Shown here one piece after another: positions 34,641 to 44,829 of a DNA stretch of 64,000 nucleotides (position 1 is the stretch's first letter; the number at the start of each line of letters is the position of its first letter). The position numbers and the translations under genes are program-made. The stretch lies in assembly GCA_036426205.1 (NCBI GenBank), contig CM071568.1, positions 218,298,381 to 218,362,380 of the forward strand, given 5' to 3'. Below the pieces are notes generated by a model, which made no database searches, had not been told where the DNA came from, and worked only from the letters and a program-made list of their open reading frames with translations. Source of the DNA: Ascaphus truei (Eukaryota; Chordata; Amphibia; Anura; Ascaphidae).

Positions 34641-35325
34641 GGCAACACCAGACTGACTGCCACACACTGACTGACTGCCATACACTGACTGACTGCCACA
34701 CACAAACTGACTGACGTGCACACACACTGACTGGCTGACGCTCACACATTGACGCACACACACCACACACACACTGACTGGCACACACACACACACTGGC
34801 GCACACACACTGACTGACGCACACACACACTTACTGGCTGACGCACAAACACTGACTGATGCACACACACACTGACTGGCTGACGCACACACATTGACTG
34901 ACGCGCACACACACACACACTGACTGATGCGCACACATTGACTGGCGCACACACACACTGACTGACATGCACACACACTGACTGCCGTGCACACACACTG
35001 ACTGCCACGCACACACACTGACTGCCGCGCACACACACTGACTGCCGCGTGCACACACTGACTGCCGCGCACACATACACTGACTAACGCGCACACCCAC
35101 ACACACACTGACTGACGGCATGCACACACACACACTGACTGATGCACCCACACACACTTACTGATGCGCACCCACACACACTGACTGATGCGCACCCACA
35201 CACACACTGACTGACGCGCCCACACACACACAGACTGACGCACACACACACTCACTGCCGCACATAAACACACTGACGCACACACATACTGATGCACACA
35301 CACTGCATGAAGCTGTAAAGGGGGG
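34641..35325. repeat. CACACTGACTG minisatellite
   Basis: About 680 bp of CA tracts interrupted by ACTGACTGNC at irregular 16-34 bp spacing. On the minus strand it reads as Cys/Val/Ser/Gln repeats and lengthens the frame of the adjacent Myb-protein exon to 548 codons. That extension is spurious. Confidence 0.9.
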
Positions 35326-35340
35326 GGGAACGGAGCTGTA

Positions 35341-36035
35341 AGTTCAGGGGCACTTGTTGTGGGCTGTGGCACTGGTTCAGGGGCACTTAAGATACATTGC
35401 AACACTGGCGGAGCACTTTCTTGTGTGTGTGTTTTTGTCTTCTTCCAAAAGCTGGTGATTTGTAATTGTTGACCAATCTTTCTTTTGCGTGGCTCATTTA
35501 TAGGTTTCGGTTCAATATTTGGAACAGATGATGTAAATGGTTGGATGTTGACAGGGACCTGCACAGAAGTGACATCAAGTGTACCAGAACCATCCTGAAG
35601 TGGTGAATGAAGTACTGATGGGTCTGGAGAAAAAATACCACCACGTAAAGATCCATCCTTTGATGGGTGATACTGGAATTCCTGCTCTCCTGCAGTACTC
35701 CTAAACTGATTGGCTTGGCTTACATTCAGAACTAGTGCTTGTAACGTGTGGTTTAGATTTTGGAGTTCTTTAGGAACTTGTATGATGATATTTTTTATTT
35801 GTGTCATTTCTGAAATCATCCTTTCATGCATCCTTTCCTGCAGTGACATCATCCTTTCATTCATTGACATCATTTCTGAATGGCGACGATTTTCTTCACC
35901 CAAGATTCGTTCTTCCGAAGCTGCAATTGCTGAGAAAGTGTCACGAGCAGGAGGACTTGAATGCTGTGTTAATCCAGGAGTGTCAACAAATTCATGGTCA
36001 CGAGTCAATTTCTCTGTGATCGGAAACATCTGGTT
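35341..36035 (-). pseudogene. Myb/SANT-like Harbinger protein, last exon (copy 2), truncated
   Basis: The acceptor (TTTTTAG) is at about 36036-36042. The exon encodes the same protein as 30162-31029: TPGLTQHSSPPARDTFSAIA, ERILGEENRRHSEMMSMNER, the IIIQVPKELQNLNHTLQALV helix, NEPRKRKIGQQLQ and SFWKKTKTHTQ. A frameshift lies in the PEPV region and only two repeat units remain before it breaks off at about 35341 against the minisatellite. The true stop and 3' end are missing. The 4-codon GEID segment of copy 1 is altered here (36000-36020). Confidence 0.72.
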
Positions 36036-36415
36036 CTAAAAATAAAAACATAAATGAGCAACTCACATGGAACATTAACATTGTTTTATGCTATAATGAT
36101 AGTTGTTCTGATAGTGGAACACATTAAATGTTGACATATTATGTTAAATTTATGTACAATAAAATTTGTAATCTTTTGCCCACAATTACGTGTCGAATCA
36201 GTGTGAATGATGAATGAATGAAAGATTGTTGTGACATCACAACTCCGAGTTGCTACTTGAAAACGCACAAAATATATGTTGTGTAATGAAACCGTACATC
36301 TCCTCTGTGTCATTAACTATGCATGAGTTCATCACATGTGAAACTCACATGTTTGAAACAATGTAATTAGCCATGGCAATGTACACATTATATGGTGTGT
36401 ACGTCAAACACTCAC

Positions 36416-36547
36416 CTTCCATTCTTGATGATGACATTGATGAGGCAGGTGAGGACACGTGTTCTGTCTGAGCTGGCACATGTAACACAGGAGTTGGCAA
36501 AGGTGACCCAGGAGCTGGCACAGGTGACACAGGAGCTGGCGGAGCAA
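36416..36547 (-). CDS. Myb/SANT-like Harbinger protein, middle exon (copy 2)
   Basis: The exon lies between an acceptor (ATATATAG, 36548-36555) and a donor (GTGAGT, from 36415 down). It encodes a Pro/Ala/Val linker, VAPPAPVSPVPAPGSPLPTP, then PAQTEHVSSPASSMSSSRME. The linker has a degenerate repeat of VPAPGSPLPTP type. It joins the DNA-binding half to the helical C-terminal half. Confidence 0.6.
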
Positions 36548-36677
36548 CTATATATTTTAAAAACAAAAGAAAGTTACTTAATGTGAATTATGTACACATA
36601 ACAGTATCTGTAGTGGGAGTAGTGATGTTAAAAAATCATCATTAATGAACGATACAAGAATAAAATGCTTAGGTGGA

Positions 36678-36787
36678 TCCATCTTAAACCAAATGTACAA
36701 GATTATCCATCTTAAACCAAATGTACAAGATTATCCATCTTAAACCAAATGTACATGTTATCCATCTTAAACCAAATGTACATGTTA
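36678..36787. repeat. 27-28 bp minisatellite, four units
   Basis: Four units begin TCCATCTTAAACCAAATGTA. The first two end CAAGATTA and the last two end CATGTTA. It lies in the putative intron of the Myb-like gene. Confidence 0.9.
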
Positions 36788-38162
36788 ACATGATGAAGAT
36801 ACATATGTTGGACAGCATACTACTTACATAGAATCTTAATGCAGATATGTATGAAGGTATGTGTCCTACTATTCACTGGTGTGTTCTACATACACTGCAT
36901 ATGTTAGCCATTATTACAGCCACAATAAGTGACATCACTGACATAAATTTAAACAATACTCTATGCTTACAATTCTGAACATAATTGTTTAACATTGTAC
37001 GATATTTATTATAAATGAGTATCGCAATGTAGGAGAAGCAGGGGTGGCGCGGAATGTGGGTGACACTCAGCACCACATGCAGTGTGTCACTCACAGATGC
37101 TACTGGTGTGAGAAGGTGGCGTATCAGTAACGTTACAATAGTTATTTAAAACAGTAATGACTAAGCTACAGTACGTTGTAATATATAGTGTCATGTTTGG
37201 TGAAAGGAGTGATATAATTAGCATTTAAACTTAGTGTCATGAACTTAGCTTCACATTGTCAGCTTCTACCAGCTCTATTCCCTCCCCCAACACTTCACCC
37301 CACCAGGACCCCATGAGCTGCCTCTTTTCCCCCCACAACCCCCTCTGTTCACCTCTATGCTATGATTACATATTAGTTGTAGTTGTTTAACACACAGGTA
37401 TATGAGCGTAATTACAATATAAAGTGATCTATATATGAACACAATTACATTCTCTACGGTACATGTTGGTATTTATGCTCACATGAGGCAACATGAATGA
37501 CAAACAGAGCATTAATTACCAATTAGGGAATGTGTGTGTGAAATTTCATAATGTTCGCCTTTCACTTGAAAATATTACAGGCCGGACTTTAATATGCAGT
37601 AAGGGCCTGTTTAGAGACATTACATAGATACACAAATACAGTATATACATCGATTATATAAATATATAGATCGACAGATACATCAAAAAGTGAATGATGT
37701 TGTTTGGATCACATACACACTATTACCAAGAACACAGTGATGACACAAATGATTTTAATAAACGATGACTGCGGGTGTGTTTAGTGGGTATGCATGTTAA
37801 CCCTGTGTGTGATCGAAGCTCTGACCATACTTGAAGCTTACACCTATACGTGAAAGATCAGGAATGGTTTGTAAAATAAAAGATGCCAGTGTGTGCTATT
37901 TTCAATATCATTACACATAATCCCTTCCTGCTGTTCAAGTGGTGTGTGCGGTTTCAAGAAGTTGTAAGGCAGGATTGCAGAGCCAATACATGCAAATGAG
38001 CATACACATATAATATCTATCTATATAATATCAAGCGATATCTATATCTATATATATATGAAGTATCATCACCAAGCTGACATATATATATATATATATT
38101 TATATATACAGAGAGAGAGGTTTTGTATTAATAAAGGTATAACTTTTTGCACGGAAACTTGA
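36788..38162. other. Putative intron of the Myb-like gene
   Basis: AT-rich sequence with no recognised coding potential. TA-rich simple sequence lies at about 38025-38110. Confidence 0.45.
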
Positions 38163-38208
38163 TGTTAACATTTAGATACGACACGTGTAGTATAGTAAGA
38201 TTTGTCAC

Positions 38209-38513
38209 CTGGTGGGAATTCATGTTCGTAGATTCCGATATCCCTGTCCCCTGGCAAACCCTCCACGATGACAGGAAGAAATTTTTCACACATCTGCTCC
38301 TCCAATGGGGTTAACGTTAGAGTTGGTGCTGGCGGGCCGCCTCCAGTGCCAGAAGCATGCATCCGTTGTGCTTGGATTTTTTTTTTAGATTCGACTTGAT
38401 ATCATCAAATCTCTTCCTACAATTCGTCTGGCTCCTGACATGATTCCCACACGCAGACACAGCCATTGAAATTTGGTCCCATATTTCTTTCTTCACAGCT
38501 GAACTTGTCCGTC
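38209..38513 (-). CDS. Myb/SANT-like Harbinger protein, second exon (copy 2)
   Basis: An acceptor (TTTCAAG) lies at 38514-38520 and a donor (CAG|GTGACA) at 38208. The exon reads TSSAVKKEIWDQISMAVSAC, GNHVRSQTNCRKRFDDIKS, then a lysine run, IQAQRMHASGTGGGPPAPTL, PLEEQMCEKFLPVIVEG and DIGIYEHEFPPG. The W-x-x-I and C-R-K-R-F-x-D pattern is the second half of the Myb/SANT-like domain of Harbinger-associated proteins (the NAIF1/MYPOP-like group). At the A run (38376-38385, T on plus) the frame shifts, so this copy may be disabled or the run may be a sequencing error. A read-through frame ends at 38165. Confidence 0.65.
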
Positions 38514-38868
38514 CTTGAAATACATAACAATTATGTTAAGTGAATATTTAATTTAATGACCAATACATACAAAATGTACTAACTGTTGAAAAAGATATAT
38601 AACATGCTGGTTTAATTTGAATATGTGTGGCACATGAGTATTACATTTATGTGGAGACATACAAAGCTAAGGAAGCTTGCGTGAATGTTGTATGAACCTA
38701 TTAAATCACTTTTTAAGGATTATTAGGTTCGGTGTAAACTATGAAGGATTATGTGTGTAACAATCTACTCTAATTGATAGCTATTACATATTATTAGTTC
38801 TCTATTAACACATGTGACATCAGATAGGAGAAAAAGGTTTTGAACAATCAATGCAAAGATTGACTTAC
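38514..38868. other. Putative intron of the Myb-like gene
   Basis: It is bounded by GTAAGT (38868 down) and TTTCAAG (38514), both on the minus strand. No other feature is seen. Confidence 0.5.
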
Positions 38869-39389
38869 CTAATAAATGGCCAAACAGATGGTCATAGCGC
38901 TCCAAAATCCCTGTCACAAGAACTGTGTTTTCCTCTTCATTGAAACGAAGATTACGTGGCCGCTCCACACGTTTCTTCTGACCACGTCCAGCCACAGAGC
39001 TTGGCTGCTGCTGACTGGACTCTCCTTCTTCCAATGGAAGAGACTCAAAAAGCGGCCCACCAACAAGCACCCCACCCCCACCACCACCAGACACCCCACC
39101 ACCACCACCAGACACCCCACCACCACCAGCACTCGCACTCACAGCAACACCACTCGCACTCACAGCAATACCACTCGCACTCACAGCAACACCACTCACA
39201 CTAACAGCAACACCACTCCCCTGACTCCCACGTTCACTCAGGCACGTACTCACACGACAGCATAGGTAATGAAGATTGGAAGGTAGAATCACCAAAGCCC
39301 CCAAAAAATGTACCATCAGCTCACCAAGTACTCACACGACTACCAGTACCACTCACACCAGCATCACTCCTCCCACGCTTCTCGTCCAT
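38869..39389 (-). CDS. Myb/SANT-like Harbinger protein, first exon(s) (copy 2)
   Basis: ATG at 39389 opens MDEKRGRSDAGVSGTGSRVS. A 75-85 bp piece follows that is flanked by direct TCGTGTGAGTAC repeats (about 39240-39251 and 39328-39340) and contains GTGAGC. It may be a small intron or an insertion. Beyond it come LSERGSQGSGVAVSVSG, four 21-bp GVAVSAS repeats, glycine runs, LFESLPLEEGESSQQQPSS, a basic GRGQKKRVERPRN and LRFNEEENTVLVTGILERYD. The last is helix 1 of the Myb/SANT-like domain. The exon ends at a GTAAGT donor. The protein is expected to act in the nucleus with a Harbinger transposase to bind element ends. The transposase gene itself is not in this window. Confidence 0.65.
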
Positions 39390-39601
39390 ACCTATAACAC
39401 TTACAAAGAACAGGAAAGAAATGTAAACACAATCGCACACAACACTTACAAACTGACAACAATAAAAAGATGTTTACAAAACAACACAGGACAAACCAAT
39501 CACAATACACAGCAACTCTCTCTCTGTCAATATCAAATATTCAAATCGCCAAGCTCTGTGTGTCTCTCTCTCTTTCTCTCCCAACAACACAGAGAATGAA
39601 T
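39390..39601 (-). promoter_or_regulatory. 5' leader/upstream region of the Myb-like gene
   Basis: The region between the start codon and the terminal block is A/C-rich on the plus strand, with CT-rich simple sequence at 39557-39580. It should contain the promoter, but no TATA element stands out. Confidence 0.3.
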
Positions 39602-39882
39602 AGAAATACACGCTGCCTTTAAATGGGCCGCTCAATCAAAAACATGCTTGCATCGCCAGATTCAGAAAGAAGTTCAATTGGCGAACATAACACGCCCTCG
39701 CCATGCTCGCCAATACACCTGTGTGTGATCGGCAAATCATCGCCATAGTGGGAACAAATGTTTTCAGCTTGATTGGCCAGGGATTCAGCCCTTATTGCAT
39801 CCGGCGAGGGAAAATCGCCAAAATCATGCCGATCGGGAACACTTGGCGAATGCATTTTTTCGGCACTTAGTGCATGAGGCCC
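39593..39882 (-). mobile_element. Terminal region of Harbinger-type copy 2
   Basis: Nearly identical to 31469-31765, with many CGCCA/TGGCG motifs (for example 39653-39658, 39678-39683, 39708-39712, 39844-39848). The outer end is CACTTAGTGCATGAGGCCC. This is probably a transposase or Myb-protein binding array. The opposite end of the element is lost beyond 35341. Confidence 0.6.
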
Positions 39883-40985
39883 ATGGAGAGAATTGGCAAT
39901 ACACACTGTGAATACATAAGAATACAAATTTCTGAGACACTGAGATGTTCCGGCTAAACAACTAATAGTTGTCCAGTATTAAAGAGGCATGTCGTCATAA
40001 TTCTCCTCTCTGCACGGGACGAATAATATGAGCAGGTAGATGGAGCAGTGGCTGAGGCATGGGGATTTGCTAACAAAGTAACATTTTAAAGGCACCAACT
40101 CTCCTTCATACACCAGACAGGAGACATGCACAGAAAGTCAGAAACACAGAAGTGACGCTGGGATGCTCCGACTCACAGCTGACAGCTGCAAATACCAGAG
40201 AGATGCTGCAGAGCAGTGATTCTCTTCCCTGCCCCTGACAGAGAAAGCACCCCCCTCCTAGATATATGCAATACAATACTTTATTTTACATAACCAAACC
40301 AGCCTGTGAAAGGGTTTGGAGTTCTGGGACAGATCAAAAGAGAAATTGAGTGCAAGATTTAGGTCTGAAAGCCAGAAAGATAGACTCAACTTTGTGGTAT
40401 AATGTGTGTTGGGTCTCGCATTCCCATTGCATTAACCTTCTGGGAGAACCTAGAGTACCTTCTTTCTTTGGTAATGTATAGGTTTTCTGTATTACTCCCT
40501 TTTATTTTATAAACTGTTTAATCTTTGTTGTACTGCATTTAATTGTGTAACCTTTTTTTCTACACAAGCACCTTGTGTATATTAAATCCAAAATGTAATA
40601 AGTACTGTCTTTGGGCTCTAATTTAGCCTTAATTATTCTAATTTTAAGACAGCTTTTACCATCCTGTTATCTACATTGCGGCCTTTTTTAAATGTGTAAA
40701 TTTTTTTGGGAACATGAAGACTGGGCCCCCTATATTAATCCTGGTGGTGGCAATTTAATTGTGGTGTGCATGCTCATTTTTGTGCCCTGCAGGGATGTAA
40801 GAGACAAACTGAGTTGCCAATTTGCAGTTAACGTCTTTCACACACTCACGTGCGCGTAATGATGAGGTTAGAAAACATGAACTTTAGGCAAAAATACATA
40901 TAATGCCCCTTTGAACACACGTGTATAATGATGGACATACCCTCTAGCCAAATACTATGAACTAAGGAAAGGACTATGATGATAG
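39883..40985. other. No feature seen
   Basis: AT-rich sequence with no recognised coding potential or repeat boundaries. Confidence 0.45.
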
Positions 40986-41058
40986 TGTTACCAAGAAATA
41001 TCACAGAGAGAGAAGAGAAAGAAGAGAGAGGAGAGAGGAGAGAGGAGAGAGGAGAGAG

Positions 41059-41122
<64 letters not shown>
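40986..41122. repeat. (GA)n microsatellite
   Basis: GAGAGAG tract with AAGA and GGAGA interruptions at its start. Frames on both strands are artefacts. Confidence 0.95.
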
Positions 41123-41127
<5 letters not shown>

Positions 41128-41263
41128 TCCTGAGGAGCCTGGTGAGAGATATGACAGAGTCTTCCCAGACTTGTAGAGCAGCACGTTCCGGGGAAAGCAG
41201 GTATGGTAGAACGTAGAGGACATCGTCAAGATCAACGGAAACATGTCCAAGGGATCGGAACTA

Positions 41264-41426
41264 CACTGGCGACACACTTTATTCGAGCTCGGCTAGTCCC
41301 ACGAATTCGGGTATACCCGGGTGTATTGAGGTTTGTGACTGTTTTCTGCCCGAGTGCATTGGGTTATTTTCCAGGCAGGGATTGAAGCATTTTATTCCCG
41401 CTGGCTGCAATACTGCACAGTATATA
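41264..41426 (+). mobile_element. Family-A MITE, left part, cut by the gap
   Basis: It starts CACTGGCGACACACTTTATT after TA and matches 41684-41846 except for a small difference near 41360. It ends at the run of N. With 41123-41263 it forms a near-exact copy of 41542-41846. Confidence 0.8.
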
Positions 41427-41500
41427 NNNNNNNNNNNNNNNNNNNNNNNNNNNNNNNNNNNNNNNNNNNNNNNNNNNNNNNNNNNNNNNNNNNNNNNNNN
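41427..41500. other. Sequence gap (74 N)
   Basis: Unresolved bases. The sequence on the left (41090-41426) repeats on the right (41510-41846), including the GA tract, the unique flank and the MITE start. This is probably a collapsed or overlapping contig join. Confidence 0.95.
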
Positions 41501-41547
<47 letters not shown>

Positions 41548-41683
41548 TCCTGAGGAGCCTGGTGAGAGATATGACAGAGTCTTCCCAGACTTGTAGAGCA
41601 GCACGTTCCGGGGAAAGCAGGTATGGTAGAACGTAGAGGACATCGTCAAGATCAACGGAAACATGTCCAAGGGATCGGAACTA
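41501..41683. repeat. Second copy of GA tract and flank
   Basis: GA tract to 41541, then GACAGACTCCTGAGGAGCCT and onward, the same as 41082-41263. The frames over it (for example 41623-41805) duplicate those at 41203-41385 and are not genes. Confidence 0.85.
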
Positions 41684-42082
41684 CACTGGCGACACACTTT
41701 ATTCGAGCTCGGCTAGTCCCACGAATTCGGGTATACCCGGGTGTATTGAGGTTTGTGACTGTTTTCTGCCCGAGTGCATTGAGGTATTTTCCAGGCAGGG
41801 ATTGAAGCATTTTATTCCCGCTGGCTGCAATACTGCACAGTATATAAATATATATACTGCATTACAATTCATGAATTTATGCCATCTGGTAGACACGCGA
41901 AGCATTGCAGCCTATTAAATCCTAATCATTATCATTTAACAGATCAGCCGCCCATCAGCCAGGCATGAACCCAGGCTGGGAAGGCAAACGCAATGGGGCT
42001 TGTCAGAGGTGAGGAGCGGCGCATTCCAGGTATCTGCCAGGTACATACTGGGTATTTGCTCGAATAAAGTGTGTCGGTGCAG
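41684..42082. mobile_element. Complete family-A TA-flanked MITE
   Basis: TA (41682-41683) precedes CACTGGCGACACACTTTATT and CGAGC. The right end is GCTCGAATAAAGTGTGTCGG plus TGCAG, followed by TA (42083-42084). The terminal inverted repeat is about 25 bp with a few mismatches near the tip. Length 399 bp, non-coding. Internal text such as GTGCATTGAGGTATTTTCC and GCATTTTATTCCCGCTGGCT resembles part of the element at 48630-49270. Confidence 0.88.
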
Positions 42083-42084
42083 TA

Positions 42085-42480
42085 CAGCACTTCAGTATCA
42101 TTTTCATCATACACATCTACCACCATTCTTTGAGAAGTAACAGGCCTCTTCCTTTTAATACATCTACATATCAAATGAGCTCCAACGCTGTGTCCGTGCC
42201 AACAGTGGCCCATTACTTAGCATCTGGGCCACCGGGACTAAGGAAGAGACACTGAGGGACAATTGTGCCGCAGTATATTCTATTATCCTCTCTATATGCT
42301 TGTCATAAGTACTGTGTGTGGTCCTCTGATTGTGAGGGCACTGATCTGTGATTTTTGTGTTACTCATATAGCCTGGCCACCGGCAGCTATTGCTAATTCT
42401 GGTCCTTTCCTCTGTCAGCCCTGTTAGAACAGGCAGTGGAAAGGTTAATTCCTTCAGTTGGCCTGTTTTGCATTTCAGCT
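42085..42480. other. No feature seen
   Basis: Minus-strand frames here (42164-42584) have no recognisable domain. Confidence 0.4.
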
Positions 42481-42488
42481 CTGAGTAT

Positions 42489-43260
42489 TGTAGCAATATT
42501 CAGGGGTGGGCCTAAGCAACCTTTGAGCATGTTAATCCAAAGGGTTGATATGGGTTGGAACACCCCCTGATGTGTGTGAGCCAATCGGTATCCATCTTTG
42601 AGTTGTAATGATTCAAAGTTAGAGACACTCCCTGAGGATATTCAAATTGAGACATGTTTCCTAAAATTAGTATGTCAGTTAGTTAGAGGAGGAGTCTGAG
42701 AGAAGATCTTGAGGAGAGAGGACAGAGAACCCTTCTCCCCCTCTTGCCCCATCTGGGTGAGTAGGGGGGGAGTTAAGCTTCCATGAGCAGAATAGCAGAG
42801 AGCAAATCAGGCCTATAATGTTCTGCTGTATTCTGTATGCACTATGCTGAATAAAGATCCACAGAAAAGAGGCTGCTGTGTGTGTCACTGTTACTGGTGT
42901 CTGGAGAATGGAGTGTCAGTGGGGTCTCTCCTCTTGAGACCCCAGGTGATCCCTACTGGGTCGAGGCGCTTTGCATCCTGAGAACAAGAGCAAGGTAACC
43001 TGTCCCACACCACACCATCTCCTGTTCCCTGTCCTGGGCTCTCCCCACAACACCGCGGAGCACTCAGCCCTCCTTTTACCAGCAGGTTATAGTACCAAAT
43101 ACAGAGCAGAGTAACCAGAAGGAGTGTACCCCCCAATCTCATGTCGGGTGGGGTACCATAGAAGGGATACACTCACATAAAAAAGTAATGTTATCTAAAG
43201 ATATGTCTTTCTCTCTCTGCGTTGTCTGAACCCAGCCTGGTCCATTGCTGGCTTACACAT
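42489..43260 (+). mobile_element. Candidate LTR-type sequence
   Basis: It starts TGTAGCAATATTC, has AATAAAG near 42851 and is followed by a GC-richer tail with hairpin TCTCCTCTTGAGACCCC. The layout resembles the LTR at 6006-6697. The right end and target duplication could not be fixed. Confidence 0.3.
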
Positions 43261-44829
43261 GGACTTAAGGTCCCACCCTAGTATCCTCCCATGAGTACAA
43301 TCTAGGGAAATAAGGAGGGGATTACATACACAAAGTCATGCATAAAATACATTTAAGGGCATCATTTAATTAGGATTTATTGCCAGAATTACTAGCCTCC
43401 AATATTGGATATTGCATCATGATTGACATTAATTTGAATAGCAGTTAATGAGGATCTTGGTGCAATGCCCTGTATCTAAGGTTAGTGTGTCACCCTCTAT
43501 ATTTATTAGGTATCTTAATCATAAGCCTTTGCAAGTCAGGAGTCAATAGAAATCCATATTCTTGTTCTCAAGAGAAGATTTCTTCTTTCATACTTGTCTA
43601 TCCATACTAATAGGTTGAGTATGCTGAATTTGGGCCCTCTGCTAAAATAAGATTCTCTCTCTAGAAAATTGAAATGCACATTAATTTAATGGTTGGTGAA
43701 TCACTTGTGAACTCTAATTCTTAATTTTCTTTTTATAAAATTGAAAAATTGTGAATTTTGCATGGTTTTCACATGCCTAAGTTTTGCACATCTCTACTAA
43801 TGGATATGTACGTTACCGCAATTTATAGCAATAAAGGGTGGAGACTGCATGGTAGCTTTATCTTTTAAATGATATGTTTTTAGATATCTCTTATACTGTA
43901 TGTATTGACGTTTGGCTAAAACAACGTTTTAGAGCAACAGTATCAATATTATGAATAAGAACCTTCTAAGTGTAGTGTGTCATGCTGTTCGGTAGCCTCT
44001 GACGGTTAATCATCCATTACTGTGTAATGCCAATACTGGCTCTGGAATAAATTAACAAATAGATTCTGGCACTGGTGGCTATAAAAAGAAATAGTTCTCT
44101 ACAAAGCAATGAGTAGGTCAGAATCACCTTGAGTACTACTGTAGTTATTTTTAGATCCACTAAATCTTTCTGAGTGCATTCATTATCTATTTAACCTTCT
44201 TTGCCCATTGCCTTTACAAACCCACTGCAGGAGTAGAATTACTATCACATAATGAATGACCACTAAGGAGGAAATTATCTGATGAAGTGTCTTTCTGCCA
44301 TTATAGTTAAATGTGACATTCAAAAAGCATTTAAACAGGATAATAATCAGTGATCATGTGCAGAGATGGTTTACCCCTGTTTTTAAGGTCATGTGTGTTT
44401 CACTTTTAATTTTCTCTTACAGAATTACTGTAAGCTTCTGACTGTCTGGTTCTTAGGTTCAGGGTCTGATCATTTTTACTAATAATATAAATGTAGAAGA
44501 GCTTGATGTGTTGGAAAACATAATGCTTTTTTATGCTTGTCATGTTTCAGTCTGGCAGACAGCTTCTCATTTGCAGAAAAATTGAATGTGCCAGTCAATT
44601 AATTACAGCTGGTTTATATAACTTTTATTTCATTGTTAATGTTGGAAACTGAACATTATCTGTGTGCCACATTGGTGCTTGTATGTACAATACATGATAT
44701 ACATGACATAAAATTATTTTGATTACTGTCTGTTTATTGGACTTACTGTATAACTTCAAACCCCACTAAAATTCAGTACAAAATAAGGTTTTGCAGCCCA
44801 TATCCAAGTGGCCCATTATAAGTGGCATG
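43261..44829. other. AT-rich sequence, no feature seen
   Basis: About 1.6 kb without long frames, repeats or RNA genes that I can recognise. It is relatively free of mobile-element marks, so it may be older unique sequence. Confidence 0.45.

Noticed and set aside
34383..36029. 548-codon minus-strand frame
   Set aside because: Only the part above about 35341 matches the Myb-like protein. The rest is the CACACTGACTG minisatellite translated as Cys/Val/Ser repeats.
38876..39265. His/Thr-rich plus-strand frames opposite the Myb-like gene
   Set aside because: Shadows of the Gly/Val repeat-encoding exon on the minus strand.
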